From Balanoglossus misakiensis (Eukaryota > Hemichordata), in NCBI GenBank assembly GCA_040954595.2, contig CM082580.2:14198001-14262000 (forward strand): DNA of 64,000 bases, read 5' to 3'. Shown one piece after another: positions 13,501-28,900 of the stretch. The notes beneath the pieces were generated by a model that saw nothing but the letters and a program-made list of their open reading frames with translations, had not been told where the DNA came from and made no database searches. Position 1 is the stretch's first letter. The number at the start of each line of letters is the position of its first letter. Made by a program: the position numbers and the translations under genes.

Positions 13501-16500
13501 CACTCGCTTTCACTTATTACTCCCAATACCCGAAAAAAAACGATTATGTTTATACCATTGCGCGAAAGTAGTTCCCGCTTGGGGTTGGAGTGAAAAGACC
13601 CCCCTTTTGCTCTGAGTACAGTTTTTCTGTTCATTTTCTCCTAGAGGATAATGAACGCTTTATATACGACCGGGATGGACAATAACGCCAATACGAAGTT
13701 TGACTTTGTACAAAAAAGTCAAACAGGCGATAGTGCAAACAGTGTGTGATAACACCTGCGCTGTGTAAATTTGGAGAGAGAGAAAAAAAATCACCACCCG
13801 GCAAAATGTTCGCAGCAGCTTCACAATCGGTGAAAATACCGTAAGGGTGTGTGAAATTCACGAAGCCAATTATAGACACTAGTTCGGTCCAACGTCTCAC
13901 CGAGGAGGGGGACAAACCGCGAACTGGAGTGTGATCGCCATTCGTACCGAATTCAAGGTTCCTTGAGGGTGAAATAAATCAGACAAGTCGACATTGAATT
14001 CCGTCTATTTAAGCATGCATGTGAATTAAACGAGGTTCATTCACAGAGAGATTTGATCGTAAATTTTCCTGTCGCACGCTTTTCCAGTGAAGCAAACTCA
14101 CTAACTCCGTTGATAAGTTGAAGGAGCTCTAGATAAGCGAGCTATCATGATAGTCGTTCATCCTCTCCTTGAAGGATGCAAGACGCCGTCGGCATTGCTC
14201 GCCTGATCGACGAAGGTTTGGAGCGAGCGCATGATGATTGTTCCGGCAATCGCTGAAAGATTTTCTTCTTGTATGAGAAGACGCCATATGTGTCCAAGAC
14301 CTATTTAAGTTTGCATTATTTAGAGAATTGGCTAGTGGGTCTAAGCTAGGCTCGACAGCTGTTCAATTTCGTCGTTTCCCAAACGGACATTGGACTGAAA
14401 TAACGCGGGTGAATTAACAAAACGTTAAGAACATCCCGTGGAATCGCAAAGGCCGACTTTGCATTCTGCAAAGTGTGCCGTGAAGTTGTTTTTCTTAGAT
14501 TGAACAAATTTCGACTTTGAACTAAAATATTTAAGTTGTACACCGATGGACTGGCCGCTAACAACAAAAGAGTTTACTCCCGTTGTCAAGTCAACGTGCG
14601 GCGATCAAAATTTACCCAGATGGCTAAATAAACTATTCCGCGTTTGGTTTTAAAATTAGCGCATTTATTTCAATATTAGTTCCGCAGAGGCGTTTGGACA
14701 AGTGGCTGTGCGATGCGTTCAAGCACTTTGGTTTCGACCACTTGGTTTATGAGGGGCGTGTCAAAGATTCTCTCTCTTAACCAATCGAGACAGGGGACAG
14801 TAATACCAGCCGCCAAAAAGTGTTGTGTTTTTTTCTTTTCCCCTTCTCTGTACAAATCCGTTGAATGACAGTTGAATCGAAATGATTGATTTACCGCAGA
14901 GGCGAGTTGGATCCAGTCAGAAAGTGAAGACACAGATGAAACCCAGTGCTTCTTTCATCGAATGCACTCCATTTGCATGAGAATTAGATGAAAGCTACCG
15001 GGGGAGTGAAATTGACTTGAATACGATTAGTCGAAAACAAAAGCAATTTGTTTCAACAATAACTACGTCCTTTGGAAGTGGGGATTTGTAACGAATGCCG
15101 GTGGTATTAAAAAGGGTATTATTTTCGTGCAATCAAAATTAGCAAGGGCTAGGTTTAATAAGGGGAAGGATTAGATATGTTTTGTCCGAGGTGTGAACGA
15201 GCAAAGCTGCCGGAATATTAGTTGAATTACCGGGAGAATTAGCTTTGAACAGAGTAGGTGTGAAGTCGACATCGGACCGTGAAATTACAATTCTTCGCGC
15301 GCGACTGAAATTGTGAGTGGAATTCTCATCGGTGCGCATGATTATTCGATTAGGGTAAACAGTGCGTGCTCGAACGTGACCTAGATTGGGTTGGAGATGG
15401 CCTCTCAAGCTTTTAGAATGAAGATTATGATGAGGGCGGTGGTGGTGGTATGATGATGATAATGGTAACGACGACGATGACGAAAAAGCGCATGGTGTGG
15501 TCTCCATGGCGAAACAGCTAGTTTTGAGTAAACTGCCGATCGCATAGCGCTATAGTCACTTGGACGAATGCCAAAAGACGAGTACAACTGAGCATCGCCA
15601 CGGCTCGGCGTTGCTCGTGGAATATTTTATCTGTTGTTTTCCCCCTCCTAGCGCACATTTCTCCACTCAGACCCCGCGTAAAAAACGTCGTTGTCACTTT
15701 TTAATGACCACGCAAACTTCGCCTCTCGTATGTCAACCCATGCTTTCATCCTCAAATGACGCATTGCATTAAGGGTGAACTTTGCATCAACACGTCCACA
15801 TTGCAGGGAAAGCCAAATAGGATAGACCATCATGGAATGTGCCGTTACTCAGGGATACCGTGCCCATGTCCAATTTATTACCACACTTTGAGAGGGCCCA
15901 CCTGTGAGGTCTTGTGTTCCAACTCAATTTCGCCCCTTTCATCATCAACTGGGATGAATAATAAGTCAGGAGTTTATCGTCACTCGATATTTTATGAGCT
16001 GCCCTGTGGTTGTCGATCGCAATTGACAGACACAAAATGGGCCGATGCTTTGAGATCCGCCTTCCTGAAATGACGTCCAGAAATAATGTGTTCAAACTTG
16101 AAACATTTAGGGTCAAACTTGGAATTCTCACCACGATTTTTCTACTCAAAATTCACCTTTGTTGATTTCTAAGACCGCGTTTCCTTGTCAAAGTGACGGC
16201 TTTGAAAAAATTCTCCTTCAAACAAAATCGAAATCAAACCGGCCAGTCACCAATGCCAAATTCATGGCTCGCTAATCAGTGATCAGTCAAAATCAGACAT
16301 CAGATAGATAAAGGTCAGCCTATAATCATTAAAGTTAATTCCCCCTTAATCCACTTAAATCTCCCGATGTTTGCCGAAAATGATACTATATTAACTTTGG
16401 TGTTTGGAAATCCTCTGAAGCACATGATTTGTAATTTCACCAGTGCGAAATTGTGTGGCCATCTGCTATAGTGAAGCTGTCTTTGACAGAAAGTTCTATA

Positions 16501-16755
16501 AATGATCTTAATTATTTAACAATTTTACAGCTTGGTCTTGGCACTTTGAGACATAAGCGCACACATTATCCTGATTATTTCCAAGAACACTCGTCATGAA
16601 CTTTGGTTCACTGAAGGCATTTTCATCGCAGTGGAATTTATGTTCTGTTTTCGTTCTTTTTTTCTGTTCTAGCTGCCTGCTTCTTGCCCGGTAACAACTA
16701 TTTCAACACGAATTGCTACGAACCAACGAATCTAAGTTATGGGAACTACCTGTGA
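10506..16755 (+). CDS. bHLH transcription factor, Twist/paraxis/HAND group (2 exons)
   Basis: Predicted nuclear DNA-binding transcription factor of 271 residues. Exon 1 is 10506-11238 (donor AAAG|GTGAGT). Exon 2 is 16673-16755 (acceptor TGTTCTAG), and joining them in frame adds 26 codons and a TGA stop. The start is the first ATG after an in-frame TAG at 10488. A lysine/arginine-rich stretch (about 47-58) is a likely nuclear signal. The bHLH domain spans about 65-121, with basic-region NARERRR (71-77; Glu74 is the E-box-contacting residue), helix 1 with [10 protein letters not shown], and helix 2 with [17 protein letters not shown] poly-asparagine tract follows near 206-213. The loop is one residue shorter than in paraxis/scleraxis and equals that of Twist. 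The intron near the C-terminus recalls the two-exon scleraxis/TCF15 genes. No Twist WR motif is seen. Family assignment is firm; subfamily is not. A polyadenylation signal lies at 17624. Confidence 0.85.
11239..16672 (+). other. Large intron of the bHLH gene
   Basis: This 5.4 kb GT-AG intron contains only short frames of random composition on both strands. A TATA-like TATAAATA occurs near 12797, but no promoter can be argued from it. Large introns in developmental regulators often carry enhancers; none is shown here. Confidence 0.7.
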
Positions 16756-17623
16756 GCAAGGAGCCATCATGTGGACAGGAAGCGAAAAGGGAATTGGTGT
16801 ACGTCACGAGTACGTGAAGTGCGTGAAACACAGGCTGTGGGTGTGGCAACTATGAGTTTGTGTCTTAGGTAATTCAATTCGTCGAAATTGCTTGAAAACA
16901 CCATGTTGTGTGCGACTATGCCATCGCTTACTGACACCACATTGAAGCAGCCACACACCTGGACTGTGGTTTTTGAAAATCAAATACATTTGCATACGTG
17001 CAATGTGTTACGCAGACGGCTGACTCCACAGAAAAAAAATATGCTAGTACGACACACACTGGCTACACTTATAGAGGTTCTGGTCACATGCTCGCGTCAG
17101 GTGTTTTGTCGGGGATGTTCGCGTTTTGATGCTTGACATCGTTTTCTGTTTAAAGGCATCGTTGTGTTGCAAATTTTCAAAGAAGCTAGAGAAAAGAGCT
17201 GCATGTTATATGTCACACTGACGCGTGTAGGAATTCCGTGTCCCGACACCAGAAAGTTTTGTGAATCTCTGAATAATTTCTCTGTTTACGTAGTTGACCA
17301 GTTAATTGTTGTTCTATTCTGTTATGAACTTTCCACAAATCTATCTCCAAACTCAGAAGTTTCGGACAGTTGAATTTGGCATGTGCAAATATAAAATGGA
17401 TCTGCCGGAGTATATATTGAAGAATTTACTACAAGTTTACTACGTCACTGTATTTCTCCGGTTTTTGTCGAATTGTTTCTGTAAAATGATTTTCAAATCA
17501 CGTTTGAAGGGTCGATTTTTTTGTTCTGTAGCTGGTATTGTATTTTGGCGTTGATGTAACAGTATTATGCCACTGTAAACACTGTAAATTTAATTTGTTG
17601 TAGAGATGATTGGAAGTCGAATG

Positions 17624-17629
17624 AATAAA
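17624..17629 (+). terminator. Polyadenylation signal of the bHLH gene
   Basis: AATAAA lies about 870 nt after the stop codon at 16755, which would give a 3' UTR of roughly 0.9 kb. It is the first canonical signal I noticed downstream of the stop. Confidence 0.55.
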
Positions 17630-17649
17630 ACTACGAATCTTAATTGAAA

Positions 17650-19850
17650 CTGCACTGTCGTTCTATACTTTTTGTTGCCATGATACTGCCAACGTTGGAA
17701 ATGTCTGTTTTTATGGTTGTTTTGTTGTTGTCATGTTTTGTTGTTTTCAGATGTTTTCTGAATGGTAGCTACCATGGGTAATGGGTGAAGAAACGCCATG
17801 GATATAGCGGTTCGAAGTTAATGGCACTTTTTTATTTGACGGTGCTAATCTATCCTACCGTTACACCTTCGCAGAATGCTACGGACGGTGTCGGTCAAAA
17901 AAAGGAAATTTCGTTTCTGAAAACTTTTTCGCGTCAATAGGCGAATCGATCGGGCCGAACTGGTGTTTAAAACATAGTCCTGTGTCGCGTGGTAGGTTAT
18001 CAGGCGGTTTGAATCGATTGAGTTTATCTCACGTACCCAACCCACTGCGCAGCTTTGTAAAATTGTACGTCTCAATACGCACACAGAAATCGCAGCGAAA
18101 TGCTAGGTAAGTTGACATCAATTTGTTTGTGACTGCACAGGACAGTTGATCGAGTTGAATGAATGCATCGTCGTGGTGCGCTGCGCACTGTTTGTGAAAG
18201 TGGGCTTTGTTGAGGGTATAATACAATTAAATCGAGAAGGTAGCACTATTACCATAACAAGCCATCTGGCAAGTTTGACCATTGCCCCGAGAAAAGTTCT
18301 TTCACAACAATATCCCCGCCCATGTGAATTGAGACCGGAGGCACCCAATATTTCCCCTTCGATTGTCAACGCAGGGTTGAATAAAACTTCAAATTCTTTG
18401 GGTTATTTATAGCTTGGTGTCGATCTCCTCAACGTTTTATTTGTAACACTAACACCTATTCCTTTGGGAAAACCTCGCCTCCAAGAACGAAAGAAATTCG
18501 AATTGGTTAGTTTCTGGCTGTAGATGGCGCTAAATGGTTCAGTCTCCATTTCGGACCACTCATTTTCATGGACAGTTGGCAAAAAGACGCCATTACGTGA
18601 TTTTGACGGAATTTTGTCTGCAAGTAGATAAAAGACCTGATTTTTCTGCGTAACACCCTTCCAAAAAATATCAAAAACTGTACATTTTTTTAAATTTAGA
18701 ATTCGTGGCATGGTGCCGTATGTTGTTTTATCTTGAATGATTTGATCGAGTATCGATGAAAATTATACCAGACAAGTGATGTCCGAGTTTAAATGCCGTT
18801 TACACTACACGTGCCCACGGCTCATTGTTTTCTTGGGACATTATCTGTGTTATTGCGTTTTGTCCGCTGAGTTATTGCACTGCACAAGTGTAATGTTCAA
18901 TGCCACTTACAACACACAAGATAACAAAGTAGACACTCACGGTTCATTTTGAAAGAAATACTGCCTGCTTCCAGGAGAACATACTTGCAATTTGCACGCA
19001 ACGCGTTTCGGCCATTTTTCGCTGTAATCTCCGCGCTGGGCTCGACTTTTGTTCGAGATTTCATTTCTAACTAGCACACCGTTTCGCCTGAATGTTCCTT
19101 GTTTTTCGAGGAACCAGAACTTTCTTGAAGTACCTTGCTGACGTACAATCGAACATTTCTAATCAATAAAATAACTTTAAATTTAAATGTTTCTAGAAAA
19201 AATGACAGAAAACTGTCACATGTACTTACAGTAGGCCTCGAGGATGTGCGCCATGTCGGTTGGAAAGCCAGGAGAAAAGGCACCGTCGGTTTTTGTCACG
19301 TCAAATCCAGTCCATATCCGGGAAAATGATATCGTCACAGTCATGACCACTTGGTTGACGCCAGGAAATTTCTCTGGACAAAGAATAGGTCGTTCCGTTA
19401 TCACTACATTCAGCCATGGTGTTTCTACGTCAAAGATTTAGTATCGAATGATGGAGTGGCAGCTCACTGACCATCTGGCAAATTTACTGACTGACAACTA
19501 TCCAATCAAAATGTGTCATTCACCAGGTGCATTTTGTGACGCTTGTGATTGGGTAATGTGATTGAGTTGTTTTGCATACCAAGATCATAGCAGATGATAC
19601 GTGTTGTAAACCAGATAATGTACTGGAGAACGGCTTCTTTCGTTTTTATAAGAACAGTTGTCATCATAGGCCATAGAGGGCGCTAATACCTTCGCTAACA
19701 TTGCTCTACGATAATTTTCATTACTTTAGAAGACTAATTAGTTAAAGAAACACTTCATTTGCTCTCATTTAGCCTTAAATTATATTATTAAAGATATCTC
19801 ACTCAAAAAAATTGTTTCAGGCCAATAAATGTAGACATTTCCCGATTAAA
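17650..19850. other. Intergenic spacer between the bHLH gene and LSM12
   Basis: Nothing here resembles a gene. T- and G-rich low-complexity sequence lies near 17715-17750. A GAGGGCGCT motif at about 19676-19684, roughly 230 bp before the LSM12 start, falls in its probable promoter zone. Confidence 0.5.
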
Positions 19851-19909
19851 ATTTGACGGAAATAAAGTCCGCGCAATGGCGTATGGGAATTTCAAGGATG
19901 CTAATCAAG

Positions 19910-21556
<1,647 letters not shown>

Positions 21557-22141
21557 CACGAAACAACACCCATTACATTCCACATAGCGTCTAGCAACAT
21601 TTTCTGATCATGTTAAGTTATTATGAACAAGAGAACCAGAAAAAAAACACTTCCCCGGAAAACAACACAATCCAAAGTGGTCCCGGAGTCTTTGGCAGTT
21701 TTACAGTTCCTGGAATATTTTACCAGATTTTCCCCCTTTCCTGTTCCCCCCACACTAGGCTTGCTGTGTCCCAGTGCTAGCTCAGTCTTCCAAATTAAAA
21801 TATTGATCAGAAGTAACCCAAAGCATACCTTTATGGCCCCAACTTAATTCAGTACAACCCCCCCCCCCCCTGAATATGTCACTTGGATAATTTTGTTTGA
21901 TCAAAACTTTGCAGCATACTGCAAGTTGAACTGGATGACTAGTGTTGCAAGGTCAAAAAACTGTTGATTCGAGCCATGTAATTCTCAGTAACTTTGTCAA
22001 CTTCCGGAGTAGTGAAGTAGTCAATGAACTGTTTCTGATTTCTTTTCTTTCTTGTGATCAGTTTTGTTTTTGTTTGTATCTTGTGAGAAACGAGAACAAT
22101 TCACTATCTCGTGAAAACTGTTCATATGTTTTTTTATTGGT

Positions 22142-22147
22142 AATAAA
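22142..22147 (+). terminator. Polyadenylation signal of LSM12
   Basis: AATAAA lies 586 nt after the LSM12 stop codon and is followed by a TG-rich stretch ((GTTT)n at 22171-22193) of the kind seen downstream of cleavage sites. The convergent gene on the other strand ends within about 0.8 kb. Confidence 0.5.
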
Positions 22148-22170
22148 AATGTGGGTTAACCACAAGAATT

Positions 22171-22193
22171 GTTGTTGTTTGTTTGTTTGTTTG
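22171..22193. repeat. (GTTT)n microsatellite
   Basis: A run of GTTT/GTT units just beyond the LSM12 polyadenylation signal. Confidence 0.8.
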
Positions 22194-22642
22194 AACCTCC
22201 TAGATTGCCCTTCATTTAAAATTGGCAAGTGGATTGTGCTAATGGAAACTGTTGGGTGATCATTAATCAATGCACACTACAACAGGCATTGTCATAACAT
22301 AGTTATACACTGCATACACAGTTTATTGTTTAAGGGAGGGGGTACTCTAGTGATAATGTACAAATTCTGAGTCAAACACAACAGTAACACAACAATAACG
22401 ATGCAAAAAAGGCATTTTCTTGGGTACGTCTTTGTCAACGGAACTGTGATAATGATGGTAGTAGCAAAATGTCAAGCATTTGTTAACATCAAATCCAAAT
22501 GAATTGTACAAGAATTTTTGTACTGGTAATTATATATACACCAAAATTACTGAAATCTTCATAAACTCTTCAAAATGGGATATTGTTGTTGAAATGTTTT
22601 AGAATCTGACTGCCTTAGGGACCAAGTTGCTATTGTGCAATA

Positions 22643-22648
22643 TTTATT
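22643..22648 (-). terminator. Polyadenylation signal of the UBX-LRR gene (minus strand)
   Basis: TTTATT on the plus strand reads AATAAA on the minus strand, about 290 nt beyond the stop codon at 22940. A second match lies at 22322-22327. Which one is used is unknown. Confidence 0.4.
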
Positions 22649-22939
22649 GCTACCTATTTTCATTCCATGTGAGAGGTTGCTGAAATAGTTCCAACAAAAG
22701 ACGCTTTTATCACGGGAAAGGAAGAAGAATATGAAGCTGTACCAAGAGTTACAGCTAGTGGACTTTTTTGACAGTTACTGCCATTATAGAATACAAACAC
22801 AGATCACCAGAATGTCTATTATCATCCAAGATTTCATTTTTAAACACTAGTAACTAAGAAACTGAGTTTAAAAAGGTCCTTAATTTTGTTGTTACAAATT
22901 TGCCAGTCATGATTTCCCTTGAGTTTAGTGTAAAAATGT

Positions 22940-25900
22940 TCAGTCAGTATCATCTTGCCAAAGTTCCCTTGGCACAAGGTTTTGCATCCGGATGACTTTG
23001 AGTAGTGGGCATCCAGACATGTGTTCCATGGCATTGACAGATACATAGGTGGCATCCAAATTGATCAAGGTCAAGTATGGAAGTTCAAGGGCTTCCAGAC
23101 CTGCAAGAGTAATAGTTTTAATTGCTGGGATTATATTTTAATATGATGAGGGATTATATTTTAATATGGCGATGTCCTGAACAGGTAAGTTCATAAGAGG
23201 ACAAATAAATCACTTTCGCGATTAGAACTGGTTGAAGTCCATGTGTAGAGCACTTATGACATTTTGAAGTTAAAAGAAAGATTTTAAGAAATAACACCAT
23301 TAGAGTTTGTATCTATAAATGTGGACGCACGATCAGCGATGATATAGTGAACACAGTATACCTTAACCCTTTTCCCACAATGGTTTGCTCCAACTCCATT
23401 GTTTTCAATGGCACTGTTACAGGGAAATGGGGGTGGACTGGTTAAAAAAACGAAGACTGTTTGATGGGGAGGGGTGTGTGTGAAAAGGAGGATTTTCGCG
23501 ACGTGGATGGCCAGCACAATCTTCCCAGTGAGGTAGGTGTCCTTTCAGAATGAAGAAAGTTTAATCTTGTGACTTACCTTTGTCTTTCACTTTGGTTCTA
23601 CTCAGGTTCAACTTGTTCAGCATGATACACTTGTTAAGCACTTTCTCAGTCAGTAGTTTACTTGTAATTCTGTGATGAATATGAATTAATAATCAAAGGA
23701 ATCTGATTTAATATTGACAGATTCTTTCATACCACAGGAAACCTAACCATTTTTATGTCACGCTGTTGGATTGTCTGGAGAGAAGACAGACAAATTACAT
23801 GTACCAAGCCAATATGTTGGCTATTTGAAGACTTTGGCCAATACATGTTCATTTGTGAAACATGACCAGTGCATCTGGACGCAGTTGTGAGCCACTGTGT
23901 ATGTACATTGAGATAAAATTATTTCCAATTGAACTCACAGTGTAGATGCTAAGCCTAGGACTTGTAGTTCTCTGAAGTTTCCTATAAGAGCAGCACCAGT
24001 ATTTGTTACTGATGTCCTGTCCAATTCCAGTTCAACTAACCGAGACAGACCTGCAGTAAAAGGGCAGATTTTAGTTCAAACAAACAAACAAACAAACAAA
24101 CAAACAAACAAACAAACAATCACACACACAAATGAAAGATATCCTTAGTTGTATAACTAGTACTATATGAGAAACAAAAGAAGATGTTTTATAAATAAAC
24201 ACATGAGTAGAGCACTTACCCTGAATACTGATCATTGCTGCATCCGTTATTTTGGTGTTACTCAGTGAAAGAACCTGTAAACTGCATAATAAGATTAATG
24301 CTACAATGTCTGCTTGTGGCACAGTGTTGATGTGCAGGCCTTGAGGAGTACTGCGTCACAGACAAAAGCTGAGATGTTATTGGTTGATCCATTGATTGAC
24401 AGAGCATACAATCAGTATAAAAAACCACACACATGGCAGCGCTTTATGCATCAACTGTCTCTTACCTGTTCATGTCTGCAATATGCCTGATGCCAGCATC
24501 GGTGATGTTTATGTAGTCGGTCAAATCTAGTGAAACCAATGGCATCCCTTAAATAAAAAACAAAAACAGATCAGACCTGATACGCATGGGAGGCTTGTAT
24601 ATAGGATACTGTGTCATTTATTGAGCAGATTCTGTTATTTCAACTGACCTGCAATATACTGCAAACCTATATCTGTTGTAGTCAATCTGCTTGGCAGTTG
24701 GAGATGACTTAACTTGAGACCTGCAGCAAACCAGAAAAGGGGGATATCTGATTAGTAAACTCTATCAGGATCTTTCATATTTGGTAAATCATGTCTACGG
24801 TACTCCAAGAACTCAGACTGTGTTACAGCAAATTCTATCAGCTGGAACTTCCCTTGTGACCAATATTTTTTTTTCCAAATTGTTTCTCTTTATGGCATCC
24901 GACTGAGAAATAAGCCCAACCCTCAAAAGCTTCTGACCTGAAAGACACTGCAGGGCCGCATCACCATTCATGTTCTGTGTCTGTGAGATGTTGAGAGACG
25001 TCAACGCTGGCATCTGTCGGAGACACACCAGCGAGGATGCTGGAAGATCTGTGCCGCTGATGTTGAGACTCTGAAGTTTGGATAGTGACTGCAGAGCTTG
25101 TAGATTGCTTATCTGAAATGGGGGGGGGGGGGAGAATAAAGTGAGTTCTTGATGCCCTTCACACACAAGGTTACACTTATGATTGCACACAATAACCAGT
25201 ATAACAAACACAACACAGCAACATATACACTCACCTGAGTTCTTTCTAAACCAAGAACTGCGAGTTTTTGCAAACCTGTAAGATCAAAGTTATTATATGG
25301 TAGTTTAGAACATTGTCAAGTTCTTCCTGAGTAGAAAAATATCTCAACAACTAGCCTACTAATACGGTACACTCCGATATATGGTACAAGCTTACTCTGA
25401 AACAAATTGAGCAAATGGCATTACCTGTGATGGCTTCTAAGGCCCTATCTGTAACTGCAGTTCTGTTCAGATTCAGCTCTGTTAAGTTGCTTGGTTTGGA
25501 ATCTACATATATTTGAATACCCTTATCAGTGATGCCAGTTTCTTCTAAGGAAAGTGTAACTAAATGCCTAAATTCTGGAGAAAAAAGGTGATTGTTACTC
25601 TGCCATATATTTCTATGAGTCGATACATCATCACTTGTACACATGGCTACAATTATAAGAGAAAGAGAAAACAGTGTGACATTCCATCCTTACCTATGAT
25701 TGTGTAAATGACTTTATCTGTCAACTGCTTACATGAACTGAGGTTAAGATGTTTGAGTTTCTTCAGTGCTGAAAATAATCACACAACGGCAATAAAACAC
25801 AACAGCTTTTTGCACAAGAACATATAAAGGACTATGCTGAACATATTTCTGTATATGTTCCAAGGGTGAAGTCGTACTGCATGGCATTCTTATTTCAACT

Positions 25901-28900
25901 GTTTACACATTCTCATGACCAAATTTGGAAAATGGCACTCTAGATGTTCTATCAGAAGCCACAACATAAAGTGATAGTTTCCTCTAATTTACTTATGCCC
26001 ATATATGGTCAAAAAGGCACATGCCATCAAAATAGAAGCCTGAGGGAATCTCCAGTACTTACATGTGAGTGGTGCAAGTCCATTATCGTTGATCAACGGA
26101 CATGAACAGAGACTGAGCGTGACGAGATTTGTGTGAAGTCTTACACCATGAAGTAATTCATTGGTTGTATACTTGTAGCAGTCTAGAATTAATTTTCTTA
26201 ATCGACTGTAAGAAAAAACAGTACTTCATATTAATGGCTGAAAACACAAATTTGGCTTAATCACAATTCCAGTTCTCTTGGACTTAATGTTTACAATGGA
26301 AAACTGGAGATGACAAAATGGAGACATACCATGACAAAAACGGCTGTAAAGTCTTGGGTCTGAGAGTTCCGTCCCTAATCATGACAACCAAAATCCTTGA
26401 TGCCACATCCAAGGGCATGGCTCCCAGATTGAGCAGTGGATGTTGTTGCTGGCGTGAGATCCTCTTTGCCATGGCGACGACACAGAGTTCGGTCAAAGGA
26501 TGCACAATGGGGTGCAACCCACTGCGAGATGAACTTGTTGATGATTTTGTTGGTGATTCATGCTTGGCTCTCTCGAACCTCTGCAGAGCAGCTGCAGCTG
26601 TGTGTACACAAATAGATGAGGTCACATGGTACAAGTGCCAAACTTGGTGCTTTTTCCCAAAATTCATGCTTTTAGTTTTGTCCTCATTTCATGCTATCCG
26701 AATAACAATGAACAACAAAAGCTGACTATAGGAAACCTTACAGCAAGTTAAGTGCATTTCAATTAAAAGAATCATCCCTTTACATAACAGGCAAAATACG
26801 TAACAAGTCTGAAATGACCAAAACATGACACAGAATTAACATGCAGGGAGTTATGTCTCCAAGATTTCAGGATGTCATGCTTACCAGCTCGTTCCGCATT
26901 CGAAGCATCCTCTTCATGATTGTGTCCAAGCCATAGTCAAATCTTGAGGCTCTTCCTGGTCCCCCACCATGCAAAGCTTGTCCCTCTCCCCAGAAATGAG
27001 CACTGGGTCCACTTGGCCCTCCAAATAAACCACCAGGTACTGTACAGAAAAAAGAAATAAAATTGCACTGAACACAAGTTCCTTATCAGCCTCATGCCTT
27101 GTCTCTCTTTCTGATGCCCCCAGTCTTCTTGTCCCTGGATACCATGTATGCACAGTTTATAAGAAGAAGGGAAGAAAGTGTTTCCTACCTGGTGGGGGAT
27201 GCCATACTCCCATAGCACCTGGTACTGCAATATTCTCATCATCATCATTATCGTCATCACTGAACCCCTCTCCCTCCCCTTCCTCCTCATCTTCTTCCAT
27301 CATTATTTCTTCTGGCATCTCTACAAACCCACTCCCCTCCTCCTCATCCTCACTGCCCCTCTCTGGGGCACTAAGCTGTTGCCCTGCACCCCAGCTGTGG
27401 GCTGCTTGTGGGAGAGACTGGTGAACTGGGCCGATGGATGATGCCGGTGGGAGTGGAGGTGCTGGTGGTGACGGCAGTGGTGGTATCAGTGGACTCTGAA
27501 GGCTTTCAGCTGATCGATCTGCCCGGGGCACTACAAAACACAATTCGTAAATAAAATAAAGCATGGTTTGACTAGCATTGCATAAATGCAGTTTGTTGGC
27601 AAAAAGTCATACACTATAATTCTACGACACCCTCTGGTAGGAATTCAACCAATGTACCTTTGACTGGTGGTCCCTCAACTTTTTTCACCACAAGTGACCC
27701 ATTTGGAGTCAGACCAAGATCTCTCAGAGTTGAGGTCATCTCTGCATGGGTGAATTCACGGCGTGGAAATGGCTGCATGAAACTAATGTTGGTGAGAGAG
27801 GGATTCTGATGCCGAACTGACTGCAAGACTTCACCCAGAGTTGAGGTGGTGTGGAAGCTTTGTCGAAGACTCCGTCCATTGGGAAGACGGATCTGAATGA
27901 AAATGAACACATTAGTGTACAATGGCCTTTCAAAACTTTAATGGCTTTTTTGTGCTTGGTTAGTGAGGTAGCCACAGACCTGCCAGGGTCTATGGTATAG
28001 CTGACATTCCATGGAAAGGAAACATACCTGTAGCATACATTCCGCTTGAATTCCTGGTGTTTTGTTGTCCTGTGTTGCTGGTGGTATCTGTGGCAGTGGT
28101 CCAGTTTCTTTTTCACTTTTTACAGGTGATAGTTTCTTACTCTTCTGTGCTTTTGCCTCTCTGTCTGCTGCAATCTCTTTTAAGATTTGGTCCTTGGCCT
28201 AGCAAATCATAGATACAGTAAGGTTCATCTAAAATTGTAATTGGTTTCACAATAGGGAAATCTATAACATGAATCCAACATACAAGTGTGCTAACCCTTT
28301 CACCCCAGTTCCCTTTTTAGAAGTCTAACCTTACCATAGAAAACAATGAGTTTGGACTGAACCATGGTGGTGAAAGGGTTCACACATTGCTTAGATGTCC
28401 TCTAACTCACCATCTTCTCAGCCATCTTCCTCTCCTTGGCTTCTGCAGCTGCCTGCTTTCTCTGCTTATCATACCAGGTGTCTTTCTCTTTCTGTTTACT
28501 ATCGTCCAGTGTGAAACGACTATGGACATCTTGAAGTCGGAACTTCTCCTCATTTGCTGGACTGGGTGTTGAGCCTGAAGGAGACACGTTGCTGGGTTGA
28601 GGAGCGTGGACGACGTTAGCTGGAGGTGGCTGTGGTTGTGACGGTGCAGTCTGCTGTAACATATGTAACACGATGCACAAGGGACAGTAATTGTGTGAGG
28701 AGATTTACTCAGTGTATCAGCAGAGGCATAGTTAATCTGCAGAACTGCCTGCAAAATCAGCAGTGTTTCCTCTAAGCTGATATAGAGTCATAGCTTGGGA
28801 GAACTCTCTCTATTGGTTAGATTATATTTTCAGAAATACCTGTGGGAGTGGAAGAACTAGAGTTGCGGTTGTCTGCTGGGTTGGTGGTGAAATGGTTGGA

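Noticed and set aside
19853-19909. Upstream in-frame ATG for LSM12
   Set aside because: It would add 19 residues before the conserved family start MAAP. The family length and start favour 19910.
26318-26725. 135-codon plus-strand frame inside the UBX-LRR gene
   Set aside because: It is the antisense shadow of UBX-LRR exon 9, whose minus-strand reading continues in frame across both splice sites.
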